From: Tanypteryx hageni
Taxonomy: Eukaryota > Arthropoda > Insecta > Odonata > Petaluridae
Reading direction: 5' to 3'
NCBI GenBank assembly: GCA_028673005.1
Contig: CM054115.1
Location: 194,564,370-194,628,369, forward strand
Length of the DNA stretch: 64,000 bases
Positions 33,197 through 45,164 of this stretch are shown one piece after another. The translations under genes and the position numbers were made by a program. Position 1 is the first letter of the stretch. The number at the start of each line of letters is the position of its first letter. The notes below the pieces were generated by a model, which searched no databases, was not told the DNA's origin, and saw only the letters and a list, made by a program, of their open reading frames with translations.

Positions 33197-35167
33197 CAGT
33201 GATTCTCAACCTTTTTTTGGCTTGCGATCCCCTTTTGCGTGATTATAAATCCGTGACCACCCCATAACCCCCTTGAACGTATTCTTTTTCAAAATATTTC
33301 AAAGACATAATAGTAATAATAAAGAAATATAATAATATCATAGAATCAAAGATTTTAACTCAACATCAAATAAATAGCATGCTTGTTGACGCGTGCCAAA
33401 TGATGGGAAAGTTGGAATGTTTTGATTGCACCATATGCACCTAGTTAGTTAGGTGCTGGCTTCAGATAACAACGTCTATGTTAACTGATAACATTGCTAA
33501 TCAGCAGTGTGGATCATTACTGTTGTTCTTTTATTGTGTTAATGTTAACCCATCTATTATGGATAATAATTTGAAAAGAATTGAACCTTCAACCTTAACC
33601 TTTAAATAGACGTACTCTATTTTGTAACCTAAGTGGGTGTGTGTGGTACTTAAGTGCACCAAAAGAAATTTTAAATTATCTTATCTATTTTTTCTTTTTA
33701 GTTTTTGTTACAAGAAGTATTATCTTTTATATATAATTACTCAATGTCTGTCCATCCTCCCTTTTATCTCTTGAACAGTTAGTCATAGAAAAATGCTGTA
33801 AATGCCATTTAGTTTCTCACGACTAGGAGACACCGGGAAAACTATTGTCATTCATGGAAGTGTCCCGGATTCGACCTTGGAAGATGAATATATTTTCCCA
33901 TAAGTTAACACAGGAGTTTCAATTTTTCAAGGTGCAAGATTGTTTTCTTTCATTAATCAAAATACATAAATATTTTCTCCATTTTTGCTTTATTTGATGG
34001 CTAAAACTATAAATTATCTTATTCTTGAAATATTTTGATGTTACACGAAAGAATTTGTCAGAAATACGCATTTATTTTTGGCATTTTATGGCTTTTTTGT
34101 GTTATTTCTGGGTGTTGCCAAGGCAACCCGCATTGTTGCCTCCGATTCAATCAGCATCTATTTACCCTACAAATAAACAAAAGAATTGCATTATTTGCTT
34201 CACGCTTTTTATGAAGCTTCAACATTATAGTTATAGCAACATCAAGCTTAATAGACTGCAACGTTAATAATTGCAGATTATTATTATTCAGTAAACTGCA
34301 TGTGGACTGTGGGCTTTTTTAACGATTGACCAAAAGAAAAAAATCTTCTTTATTTTAATACTGGATGTTACTTTTTTCGTAAGGGAGAAACAATCAAAAT
34401 TGCATATATGAATTATAAAAACAAACATGAAATTCAAAATGTCAGTTGTCTAATTTTATAAGAATAAATGGGCATTTAAACATTCCAATTTCTGACCGAC
34501 TTCGCAAAGGTTTTTGCGGGTACCCACTAGTGCCTTGAAAAATGACATGCAACCATTATTATTAATATATTAGTGTTTCCATTTAGTGTGTGCAATTTTT
34601 ATCTTGGTTTCTCTTTTCGTGAGCCACTAACAAGTATTTTGGCATAATCGACTCTACAAATTAAAAAAAGCTAAATACATAAACTAATCTCTTTATTCAT
34701 CTTCTTTAAGCAATACCTAATAATAAGGGATTCATTATATTTATTTAACGCGTCAGTAAATAATTGAATTTTTCTCTTGATTATACCTATTTTAATCATC
34801 CAAAAATACATTCCATCACATTTGATTCAATTTAACTATCAGACAGAAGTAGTATTTTACACAAGAATTCACATGTATACTTTCTCAAACTTTTCTGAGT
34901 CACGGCACACTTTCAAAGCGGGTTTCGTGGCATCCCAGTCTTGTGATAAGCTTTATATATTTTTAGATATGGATATTACAACCTTTGGACATATCCATTT
35001 GTTGATGCTACTACATAATCAATTTATTAGAAGAAAAATTATTGCCCTAATTACCCACCAACACATGGAATTCGTTGATTTATTTATTAAACAAAGTTTT
35101 TCGTGGCACCCCTAAATATCTACTGTGGCACATCAGTGTGTTGCAGCACCCAGTTTGAGAACCACTG
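33197..35167. mobile_element. hAT-type element, ~2 kb, no transposase
   Basis: The ends are CAGTGATTCTCAACC and GTTTGAGAACCACTG. The flanking octamers tattagaa and gtttagag match at five of eight positions. The right ~200 bp recur inverted at 52333-52487, sharing the reading MDITTFG(H/C)IH in both copies. The part at 33690-34010 resembles the dispersed B-box repeat family. No catalytic motif remains. Confidence 0.6.
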
Positions 35168-35389
35168 GTTTAGAGAATAAATAATGGAGGGTATTCCCCC
35201 ACAATGATAAAGAATTATTCATTTCGTGAACGAAGAAGGCAGCAGGATATTTTCATAGGTACCATGTCACAAGAACCTAGTGAATTCTAACAACATAAAA
35301 AAATCATTTCTGCCAGAATTCCACCGTAGTCATTTTTCTCGGAGAGTTTGAAGGAGAAAAAATTCAAAGTCTGAAGTTATAACGTAAGT

Positions 35390-35602
35390 AGGCACGTGGG
35401 GCCTTAAAAGACCCCAGCAATGAAAATTTCAATATTACACGAAATCCTACGAAAATAAAGCCAAAATTTTTACAAGATTAAAAGGAGAGAAATGTTTTAG
35501 GAAGGTACTGAAAAAATCAGCTTTGTACAAATAAGTACAGAAAATTATAGCATGTTTTAAAGCTGTGGGTCTTTAAAGATCCCACACGCCTCCTTAAGGG
35601 TT
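35390..35602. repeat. PiggyBac-type terminal relic
   Basis: The phrases GTGGGGCCTTAAAAGACCCC and GTGGGTCTTTAAAGATCCC mirror each other. The sequence ends CTCCTTAAGGG next to TTAA (about 35599). The other end was not found. Confidence 0.4.
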
Positions 35603-35886
35603 AAAAGATGAAGAAAGTGGATGGAATATACAGAAAGTACAGTGAAAATTACTTAATATGTATACAGTTTTACAGTGATGGGCAAAAACCAAAATGTGTT
35701 GTGTTCAGTGAACTGTTGTCTTCTGAGAGTATGAATACATCCGTTGATTCAGAAATTTAGAAACAAAATAATCCACTTTGAAAAATAAACAGCTGGATTA
35801 TTTTCAATGAAAGCCTCATATTCTAATTAACCAGAAAACTGTCATCACAAAACATTAGTAACATTAGCAAATATGCTCTTGAAGTT

Positions 35887-36301
35887 TAACAAGAAACAAA
35901 AGAGTTGAAATGACATGTTATGCATGTTCGCATAAATCTGAAATTAAATTTTGACATTTGAGAAGGAGAAAAAATCCTGTACTTGACCGGGAATCGAACC
36001 CGTGTCTCCTCGTTTGCCGGATAGGTGCTTTAACCAACTAAGGTATCAAGCCAGCATGATTCTCCCTTCTCGGATTGGGGTATTTACGGTGAAGAAGGGC
36101 TGAGTAGTAACCCTCCAACACTAAACGTACTCAAAGAGGCATCGCAGAAAAAACCCCTACTTTAACTCAAGAAAGTGAGTTGACTTCAATATAACAAGAA
36201 ACAAAGGTGTTGAAATGACATGTTATGCATGTTCGCATAAATCTGAAATTAAATTTTGACATTTGAGATGGAGAAAAACTCCTGTACTTGACCAGGAGTC
36301 A
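35887..36301 (-). repeat. tRNA-derived SINE, head-to-tail tandem
   Basis: Two body copies (35887-36001 and 36192-36299) lie 305 bp apart and are nearly identical. Between them, on the minus strand, is a tRNA-like head (about 36053-35977) with A-box TACCTTAGTTGG, B-box GGTTCGATTCC and a short GCTTGA/TCAAGT acceptor pairing. The first copy (minus direction) has lost its tRNA head apart from the last bases. It is a pol III-type SINE. Confidence 0.7.
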
Positions 36302-36585
36302 AATGATGACAAAAGGATTAACAAACTTCCTCATCTGAGAGAAACTTTGCAACAAAAAGCAAAGCATGCAGGAGATGTAGCAGGTATAAATGCAATAAAC
36401 AGTCTCTACTTTTTCCCCATATTATCTTTTCTCTTACTTTAACAGTTTCTTATTTCATTCTTGTAAATAATTCATCGAGCAAACAAAAAGCAAACACGAT
36501 GCCAACTCATTCTAAAGAGCAAAGTTGCACTACATGATAGAAACTGTCAGTGGTTAAGCAGCAGGCTAGTGGCCACCTGACTTAC

Positions 36586-37223
36586 CACCTGCCCCAACGT
36601 CTCCCCTTTTGGTGCCCAGACTCCAGTGTCCACGTTGTAAGGGAGCACTGCAAGACTTCCGCATCCCCAGCCTCCCCTTACCCTCTCCCACGGAATTAGC
36701 TCCTTGGGAGCTCAAGGAGGTTCCTCCTTCATTCCCACACTCATCATCATCCCTTTCTTTCTCCCACCTCCCTTCATCCCCTTTGCAAAGGAAAACGGTG
36801 CCCATGGCACGAATTCTGACGCGGGAGTTGTCAACAGGGGCAGAGAGCACAGATTTCCGCAGACGAAAGCAGGTGCCATAGCTCCTGCCGAAGAACACCA
36901 CACCATCACCTTCCCCCTTACTTGGCTCCATTGACCTGGACTCCCCTTCTTCCTTCCCATCATCAATGAAGTCCACATCTGGATCATCAGTTGAAAGATG
37001 TCTCTCTGGGCCACAGTGGCTGGCACTCCCAACACCAGCAAGACTATCACCACGATTTACCGTGGTAAGGCCGCCATCTGGCCCAGTGTAAGCAGCAAAA
37101 ATATCAGGATGTGGAGTCTGAAGCCTCAGGTTGGGTAATCCAGCACCATCTCTACCTCCATGAAAGACCACTGGTATCCCTTTCTCTGGACCTTGAGTAG
37201 AGCCAAGGCCACCCTTATGCTCA
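36586..37223 (-). CDS. PP2C-like protein, coding exon 2 (long linker)
   Basis: This exon encodes the end of Gly46, residues 47-258 and the first base of codon 259. The acceptor is a good pyrimidine run ending CCTCTAG (to 37224) and the donor is GTAAGT (36585-36580). The protein is low in complexity, rich in Gly, Ser, Asp and Arg, with acidic runs (DPDVDFIDDGKEEGE) and basic Gly-rich stretches near its end. It looks like a disordered linker before the phosphatase-like domain. The exon is clearly more GC-rich than the introns around it and lacks stops in this frame for 638 bases, which supports it being real. An antisense reading at 36609-36934 is a shadow. The function of this segment is unknown. 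Confidence 0.85.
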
Positions 37224-37630
37224 CTAGAGGACAAGGATGTAAACTTTTAGAAGTAAGGCATTCCCACAAAAATGTATTTCACAAATAATTGCACAAATGG
37301 GGAGGCTCAATTCTTGCATGCATAACCATAGAAGACTTATAGCATGAAATAATAGTTTTATGCATAACTACATAAAAAATCAAAACTCTCATTGAAGATG
37401 CATTTGAACCTCTCTAAGGTGGACACCCCAGGTTCAATAGCAAAATAGTAGGGCTTTTTTTAGTTTGTTTGAGATGAGAATTTATAAAAAAATTCAAGAA
37501 TCGAGATGAAAACAAGGATTCTACTAAATAAATAAACTTGTTTAATTGCAAATGCAGTTTATTGTACAAATGAAATTACATAAGTAATATCCAGTATGTA
37601 TACATAACATTTATATAGAATTCATAATTA
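37224..37630. other. Intron 1, unassigned
   Basis: AT-rich intron sequence following exon 2's acceptor; no feature is seen. Confidence 0.3.
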
Positions 37631-37692
37631 ATCAAAAGTAGTATTTTTCCACAAGATATATGTTTACTTACAACTGGTTTCACCATGATACA

Positions 37693-38498
37693 TAGGGTTG
37701 CCAGATTTTTTTAAACACAAATTGGGACATTTACATTAAATCAAGCATTTTTGAAATATTAAGTCGGGACAATTCCATAAAATAAAATTCAAAGCATAAT
37801 TATATCAAAAACTAAATGAAAAAGGGTTGATTTATTCATAAATATTTTTACAAACATTAAAGTACAAACACAAATTAAAGAAATTATTTTGAAATTAAAT
37901 TTATTTTTAAATATTTTAGGCTTGATTTGGCTTCCTTTAGTATTTTCTTACCAGCTTCTGTATCTAGATTTAATCAAAATTCTCTAAAACTCCTTTGCAA
38001 GTTTTGCTTAATCATAAGTTCGGGTTCTAAATTGGATAGCAATAGTTTGTTATGTTTTTTCTCCACACAACAGCCATCAAACTAAATATTCTTTTACTCA
38101 CTGCATTCCTATGTGGTAATGATAAAACAAAGCTGACGACTTTTAACAATTTATTTATTTTCCTTAATACGGCGAGGTTGAGGCCATATGACCATGAAAA
38201 TTACTTCAAGATATATATATTACATAAATAAGAATAAAATTAAGAAAAATACAACTTAAATATACACGAAAATAAAATAATATAATTCATTAGCATCTAT
38301 TTCATTTTTAAAAATTCAACTAATTTCTCTATGATTGTTTTTTATTTAAACATGATTATATTATATATTCTAATTACAATTTTGAGTGTTGAACAATTTT
38401 GTTTAAAAAGCGGGACATTCGAAAGATAAGTTGGGACGCAGGAAACACGTTACCAAGTCGGGATAATCCTGTGAAAATCGGGACGTCTGGCAACCCCA
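37693..38498. mobile_element. hAT-type element nested in the Penelope-like end
   Basis: The inverted ends are TAGGGTTGCCAGA and TCTGGCAACCCCA. The flanks atgataca (37685-37692) and gtgatacg (38499-38506) share TGATAC. Subterminal GGGAC phrases are mirrored. It has no transposase. Without it the two Penelope-like flanks join smoothly. Confidence 0.75.
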
Positions 38499-38819
38499 GT
38501 GATACGGCATCATCTGGTGACAGGTGAGGGGGTGTATGGGTCTATATAGTCACTGAGAAAAGGGGAAGAGGGAAGGGATGTGGGGACCATTACAAAGACA
38601 CAACCACAAGCAGTGACAAAGTGAACACATTGTGACTAATGGATGGAGATTAGTGATACGTAGGATTCTAGGTGATCGGTAAGGGAGGGGGGAGAAAAGT
38701 GGGAGGAGAAAGGTAGTAGGCTGTAAAAGGAAAATAGCCAAGAGTACTCGGAAGGGAATAAGGGGGGGACAACTTGGTTGAGAAGAGAGGGGAATGGGTG
38801 GGGAAAACATATTCATTCA

Positions 38820-39342
38820 CCAACTTGATGTTTGACGAATTTATAATTTCTATTTGTTCTATGGTGTCCAGTTTTTGTCCTTTGGGTAACAAACTTAAAA
38901 TTTTTGACACAAAATCACTTGTATGTTTATAGTCTAATAAATGTTTGGCAAATAAAGAAGTGGGGTCCTTGTTCTTGTAGCACATTTTATGTTTGTTCAT
39001 ACAGGTTTGAAAGTTCCTTCCAGTTTGACAAATGTAAATTGCCTCACAATCATTACACTCTAGTCGGTACTCTCCTGATTTGGAAAGATTGTCAAAGCGG
39101 TCTTTAGAATTAAAAAGGTATTTGGAGATGGTTAGGGAGGTGTAAAAGTTGGCCTTAAGAGAACTGGGTAAATGGTTATCTAAACTATAAGAAAGATGGT
39201 CAACGAAGGGTAACCTGCACCATTTGGGTGAGGTTGCGGAATTGTTCGAGTGTAAAGTTACTATTTCTTTTGTGGCTTTTTTGCATTTTTTCCTAAAGAG
39301 GTTATCTATTAGTTCATTATTATAGCCATTTTTAACTAGCAT
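38820..39342 (-). pseudogene. Penelope-like protein C-terminus (RT tail plus GIY-YIG)
   Basis: The minus-strand frame starts at 39342 with YNNELIDNLFRKKCKKATKE and runs through LPFVDHLSYSLDNHLPSSLK (end of the reverse transcriptase). The GIY-YIG nuclease follows: LECNDCEAIYICQTGRNF and SLFAKHLLDYKHTSDF. The expected YIGQTGR has become YICQTGR. The frame then enters low-complexity Pro-rich sequence after about 38810, which is not part of the protein. The 5' two thirds of the element are absent. No stop breaks the frame, but the changed Gly would probably damage the nuclease. Confidence 0.78.
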
Positions 39343-39379
39343 AATTGCCCATCAAATATGACGGGCATGCGTGGATAAT

Positions 39380-40200
39380 TATTAAATTTAAGGCACTTCC
39401 CACTCTTCCTCCTTTTGTCTTCCTCTCTCCCATCCTCCTCCCTCCATCTCCTCCTCCCTGGATAAATAGACTTCCTAGCCACAATCTTGCTCTAAAAAAG
39501 ACCATTATCTATCTTTCCCCCTCTCTCTTTCTTAATCTCTCCCCTTCTCTCACTATCTCTCCCTCCCTCTCCTTCTCTCTCAATCTCACCCTAATAAAGA
39601 CCATTGCCTATCTATCTCTCCCTCATCTATCTCCTTCCCTCACTCTCTCTCTCTCTCTACCTCTCTCTCTCACTCTCTCTCTCTCTCTCTCTACCTCTCT
39701 CTCTCTCTCCTTTTTCCTCTCTTCTTATGTATGAAGTATAAAGATTGAGACGAGAATACAATCTTGAGGTTTAACAATGGCACGGTTGGCAAGGTACCAT
39801 ATCGTTAAAAAGTTTAAAATTCTCCAATAAATATGATTTAAACATATAACTTGTGCATTTTCGAATCATAAGCAAAATTTGACAATAAGAATAAGAAACA
39901 TTATTTATTTTTCTTTAAAACGGTCCAGGCCCGAAGATCGTAGGTCAATTATTTATAATTGTAATTTGCAAAAGAGTAAAAACCTGTAAGTCGAAAAATC
40001 AATTTTTATATGTTATCTTATAGGAAATAGAAATTATTTACTGGAGTCAAACCCAGGTTTTTTAGAGAATTATTTTTCATAAATGGCTTTTACTATAAGA
40101 ATAAAACATTCCTACCAAATTTCAATCTTCTACCTACTCGGAAAGTTTGTTAAAAATAGTATTACAGTCAGTCATAAATAGTTCATATTAGTCAAGCGTG
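39380..40200 (-). repeat. Dispersed repeat with CT tract (minus-strand copy)
   Basis: This is an inverted copy of the family at 12560, with a long CT-rich tract (about 39405-39720) and then GACCTACGATCTTCGG-type landmarks read on the minus strand. The 129-codon plus-strand frame over the CT tract is low complexity and not a gene. Confidence 0.6.
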
Positions 40201-40811
40201 GCTGGATTTCTTAGCTCATTATTTAAAGCGAAGCGATTACACTAATATCTTTCATATAAGAATACAAATTCTTCAACATGCTCTATTAGCAGGATTTCTC
40301 ACCTGTGGGTGGTAATATTTGCTGCACTGCCGAACAGCCTCTCATACGGTACTTGGGTAGCGGGTACATCTAAATAAAGGTGTGCTACTAGAAAATGTTA
40401 ATGCAATTCTCCTGCCATCAAATGAAAGGGTTCTTGTTCCAAAAAATAACAGGTTCTTTCAAATACCTTTTTAATTCTTCAGTTGTAGATCTACTGGTGC
40501 TCTCTGGAATATTTAAATTCTTCAAAACTTGCCCATAAAGAGCTCTTCTCTTCTGAATCAGCTCATTCTGGATGTGTCTGGGTCTCAATCACCGACTCTT
40601 GTGAGTTGGTGGGGTTGTATATCTCATGAAGAGGGTATTACAGTTCACTTAATAATATGGATGGAAAGACACCATACCAAATCTGCAGGCCGCAAGCTTT
40701 CCCGACTCTCACACCGTTTCATATTCTTTTGACATTCATTCTCCCCTTCCCCAAGGAAGAAATTGCCTCAACCCTATGATGCGGCCTTAAACCCATTCAT
40801 CACAATAGAAG
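40201..40811. other. Intron 1, unassigned
   Basis: No gene is recognised. A faint similarity to hAT transposase C-termini around 40300-40560 could not be supported. Confidence 0.3.
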
Positions 40812-40813
40812 TA

Positions 40814-41994
40814 CCGTATCTGCCCGAATATAAGCCAATAGTTTTTGTAAAAATCTATCGTGAAAAAAATCACCCTCTGCTTAAATGCGAGCCTGAGGAA
40901 AAATTTGGTATCCTCGTACGACGCCATCGCTGAAAAAGGTCTTGTTTCCATAGCATACCTCCTGTTGCCTGGAGCTGTAATTTAAATTGCTATTGAATGT
41001 TATTTATATATTTTAACACGTAGTTAAAAGTAAGTGGGTTCTTATCCAAAGGAAAGGGCGGTATATAAAACAATCGAGTTTTAACAACCCACCAGGTTCA
41101 TAGTATAATTGCACGCTACAGCAAATTCGTTTTGATCATAATTTGCAACGAGTTCTTAAGATACCAACACCGGTCTTATTAGAGGTTTTTACAAATTCTG
41201 ACTACACTAAGCTTCTTCAACTCTTTGTTTTAATTGCACTTCTTGGTGCTGCAATCGATTTAAAGTTCAGATGCAGCAGACGTCGTAGCTTTTACGGATC
41301 ATTTAAATGGCAGGTACGTTAAAGTTAGGAGCCGACAGTATAAAAGAAGTTCATATTAATTTTTCTTGTTTATTTTATATTTTGCTATAGCCATTGTCAT
41401 TTTTGTATGCATGTTAAAACCCTCTTTCATAGAATGTATTAAAATTGCGTATACTGACTAAGCAGACGATATCGTCTGCTTAGTCAATTCGCAAAATTTG
41501 ATGACGACTTTCGATGCGCAACTGTTTGAATTCCGCTAACATAAGATACGTCTGATTCGAAGGTTTGAGCAACGGCGTTAACTGTAATTCATCTGATAAT
41601 TAACAGCAATAATAATAAAACTTGGAAATCTTTTTCATAGAATCTATTAAAATTGCGTATAATGACTAAGTAGACGATCACGCCAAATTCGATGACAGCT
41701 TTCGATGCGCAACAGTTTGAATTCCAGTAAGATAAATAAATATACTTACATTTGATTGTAAGGTGTGATCAATGGCGTTGACTATTTATAATTAACAGTA
41801 ATAATACCTAATAAAACTTTACATGGAACGTATATAATTATATAGATGTAATGTATAATGTATTCTAGGTTGTGCGTGCATGTCTGGTACACTTAAGCAT
41901 AAAATTTACGAAAATACTTTTTTGCCAAAAAATGTTGGAAAATTTCGTGGGGTCGGCTTAAATCCGGGGTCGGCTTCTATTCGGGCAGATACGG
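40814..41994. mobile_element. TIR element ending CCGTATCTGCCCGAATA, TA-flanked
   Basis: The inverted ends are CCGTATCTGCCCGAATATAA and its near mirror CTATTCGGGCAGATACGG, each next to TA. Length is 1,181 bp and no intact ORF is present. It contains a ~205-bp tandem duplication (about 41427-41630 and 41636-41815) and a 30-bp perfect palindrome. Confidence 0.75.
41456..41485. repeat. 30-bp perfect palindrome
   Basis: GACTAAGCAGACGAT followed by its exact inverse complement. The second tandem unit (about 41660) keeps only one half, so the palindrome arose in one unit. Confidence 0.9.
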
Positions 41995-42321
41995 TATTAG
42001 TGAGATGCGATATGAATTTGTACAACATCAGACAGAATGTTACAGACTGGCATCAACTAGTCTTCCTTCTGTATTTCAAAGCATACGTCCAGAAGCAACA
42101 TGACAGGTGACTGTGCATGAGCACCAAGGGAATCCTCTTCACTGTTGCCAATTTAGCGACTTTGTGTTCGGAGTAGCTCCTGTAAAAAGGCCACGGCGAC
42201 TACTTACAAATCTAGGAAATCAATTTTGCAATCTTGCTAATTCTAGCGACTGGCTATAAGTTCAGCATATATTTGCATTCATACAAATACTAAAAAGTAA
42301 GTCAAAGAAAAAATATAAATA

Positions 42322-43511
42322 CACCACCTTTTTAAACTTCACGTGCTTGCGGTTTGCAAATTTGGACTTCGCAACAACATTTATTATGACAATTACTTGT
42401 GTTTCGTGCATATTACTTGCATATCGCATCATGCGTTTACGATGCCAAGTGAGAACTCGCTCTACTATTTTGTTTCTAATCCATTTAAAACTTGAGAAAC
42501 CTAGAAATGGACATTATTATTATATTTATAATGTTCGTTATTAACAGTTTTCCAAGTAAACAAACATGATAACCATCGACTAAATTCTTTTGTAGCTCAG
42601 TTTAAAACTAACTGCCAATGGCACTATTTTTTATAACAGTCGAAGTTGCCGGTATTTAGCGGCCAAATTAGAAATTATTGGCTAATGGAAAAGTATCTTG
42701 CGCATTTAGTTTTTCACAACTTTTACGAGTATGACATTGAAAATATTTGTTCTTCGCGTACGAGGTTGCTGGTTTTTGACCATAATATTTAACAATTTAA
42801 TGCAATTATCTTTGTATTTTGAATGTAATTTAAGGAACTGTTGTTTTGTTAGGTTTTCATTGTTTATTATGAATTTTTAATGTAAATCTAAGAATTGCTA
42901 TCATCTTGTAACGTAAGATTTTCTGCCATGTATTTTGAACGTGATTACTAAAAGAAATGTTATAACTTTATTAGGCTAGGTTTTGATTTTCTGTTATGCA
43001 TTTCTAACATAATTAATAAAACAAATGGAACCATTTTTTAATGTTAGTGTTTTTTTGCGGCCTGGAAATGTTTGTTGCAGAATCCAGGAAAACATTTGTG
43101 CACGATGTAATCAACATTCCACTTCAGTAGCTCAATTTAAATTAAACCATTTCCTTAGAATGAACAAAAGAATATCAAAAATCACATGCGAAATTTTGTA
43201 AAGGTAAACTGTACAAGAGTGGAAAGAAGTGCAATCGCTTTGTTATGCAGGGTTTTCATTTGCTATTATGCATTTTGAAGCATTTTTTTTAAACTTTATA
43301 ATGCTATGTTTTTTATTTATGGTTACATTTTCTTTTATTTTTGGTTAAACTGCATTATTTATGATAAAAAAGTGATTTTTTTTGGTTGGTGGGGAACCAC
43401 TCTCTCTTAATAACATGGTATCTTATGGGAAAATAGGACTTGCACTTCGCGAATTTGCATATCATGTCAGTTTTCCAGAACCAATTATTCGCAAAGTTCA
43501 AAGAGGTGGTG
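42322..43511. mobile_element. CACCACC-TIR element, copy A
   Basis: The ends are CACCACCTTTTTAAACTTC and GAACTTTG-type inverse ending GAGGTGGTG, with TA on both sides. Length is 1,190 bp. The interior consists of degenerate ~65-bp repeats with a TTTTGAACGTAATTA...GTTATAACTTT theme. There is no transposase. Confidence 0.75.
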
Positions 43512-44107
43512 TATACCTTAGGTTGCAGACCAAGTTCATCAGCTTGGTTTTCCATTGTCTCACATTAAGCAGAGAGTTTGTGTGCTTTGTCCAATGTACA
43601 GGCAGGCCTAGTATTCACGGCTTCACCTTTTGTGAGTTTTGCTCTTTCTCATTTCTGACCAGTTTCCTCTTTCACAGTATTATGTTTTGCTCTTTTGCAG
43701 TTAAATTCACAGAAGAGGCTACATGAAGCTTTACTTCTTCTTCGCGACTGCAAATTATAGTGAAATGTAAGTTTAACGAAGTCATGTGTAAGACCAAAAT
43801 ATATTCATTACAACGAAATTTCGTTACAATGAAATGCAATTTTGAAAATTCAGAGGAAGCGCAATATATCCTCCCTCTGACACTAGTGCCATACATGGTA
43901 ACTCGGAGAACTGCATAGTACATAAGTTGTAATTGTAATCATGGTAGGGAAAGGAACTCATAAAAATTTAGAAATAGTCCGATTAATAATTGATATAAAG
44001 TGAAGATGTTACAACAACCCAACCCAAATCCATCTTAGCAGAAGGTTTTATTGGAATAAAAAGGAAAAGTTTTTCGATGTACAGTGTTTATTCATACGAG
44101 AACATAT
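43512..44107. other. Intron 1, unassigned
   Basis: No gene is recognised between two CACCACC elements. Confidence 0.3.
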
Positions 44108-44109
44108 TA

Positions 44110-45039
44110 CACCACCTTTTTGAACTTCGCATACTTGTGGTTCGCGAATTTGCACTTCGCGACAAAAGTTTTTGTTTATTTAGAAGTTCAGTATAAACTT
44201 TGTTGCCCTAGAAAAGGGCTTATTATATCTATAATGCTCATTATTAGTAGTTTTCAAAGTAAACAAACCTGATAACATACAACTTAATTATTTTGTAGCT
44301 CATTTTGAACGCAACCGCCAACAAAACTTTAGTTTAAAATTTAAAGAAACGCCTTCATTTTGGAGTATAAGGTTTTCATTTGGTATTATCCTTGTACATA
44401 TTTTGAACATAATTTAAGGGTATGTTATTTTGTTTTGTTAAGGTTTTATCTTTTAATTACGAATATTTAACAAAAATCTAAGAATTGCTATCATCTTGAG
44501 AACGTAAGATTTTCTGCCACCTATTTGAATGCAATTACTAAAAGAAATGTTACCACTTTAATAATTCATTTTTTGTGATGTATTTTGAACAATCAAAAGA
44601 AATGTTATCACTTTCTTACGATAGGTTTGATTTTCTGTTATGCATTTCGAACATAATTAATAAAATGAATGTTACCACTTTATAATGCTCGAAGATCAAA
44701 AATCGCATGCGAAAATGTGCTGGTGATAAATTGCACAATTGCCGAAAGAAGTGTCATCACTTTGTAATGCTGGATTTTTTTTTGGCTTTTACGTGTTTTG
44801 AAAGTAATTAAAAGAATGTTTTTCACTTTTTGATGCTAGGTTTTCATTTGCTGTTATTTTTTCTTTTATTTTCTGTTCAACTGCATTATTCATGATAAAA
44901 AGTGAATTTTTCAGATTGACCTGGAACTGTACTCCTATTTTTACATTGCGTCTGAGGGGAAAATAGGACTTACACTGCGAATTTGCATTTCGCATCAATT
45001 TTCCGGAACCATTTATTCGCAAAGTTCAAAAAGGTGGTG
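44110..45039. mobile_element. CACCACC-TIR element, copy B
   Basis: The ends are CACCACCTTTTTGAACTTCG and GTTCAAAAAGGTGGTG. TA is at the left flank only. Interior ~65-bp repeats are homologous to copies A and C. Length is 930 bp. Confidence 0.75.
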
Positions 45040-45160
45040 TGGTTTAATTGTCTAAAAATACAGGAAATTTATTAAAAGTTGGAGAAACTAAAAATTTCCT
45101 CACCCTAACTTTTTGATCACTTTTTAAGCATAGAACCTCATATATCGGCTTCTGCTGACT
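45040..45160 (-). pseudogene. Second, decayed copy of the orphan exon tail
   Basis: The minus strand reads SDQKVRVRKFLVSPTFNKFP then VFLDN and a stop, like the end of the exon at 25852-26031, with loss of the upstream 20 or so codons. It lies directly before copy B, in the same relative position as the exon lies before copy C. Confidence 0.5.
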
Positions 45161-45164
45161 CAAT

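Larger units (their letters stand above)
37640..39345 (-). mobile_element. Second Penelope-like element, split by a hAT element
   Basis: The coding end is at 39342-38668 and the terminal repeat lies around 38510-38530 plus 37660-37692, split by a hAT insertion. Joined across the insertion, the minus strand shows a stem II GCCGT/ACGGT and GAAAC next to CAGATGA, i.e. a hammerhead-like core with one changed base. It differs from the family at 10900. Confidence 0.65.

Noticed and set aside
34777..35115. 112-codon plus-strand ORF
   Set aside because: Lies in the right end of a hAT element; part of it recurs at 52.4 kb in another context and no known domain is seen.
35977..36053. Possible tRNA gene on the minus strand
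   Set aside because: A and B boxes and part of an acceptor stem are present, but the fold is incomplete and it is fused to a repeated body; it is a SINE head.
36609..36934. Plus-strand ORFs over exon 2
   Set aside because: Shadows of the coding exon on the opposite strand.
39345..39734. 129-codon Ser/Leu/Pro-rich ORF
   Set aside because: Translation of a CT-rich simple repeat.
41880..42110. 76-codon ORF
   Set aside because: Runs across the right end of a TIR element into unrelated flank.
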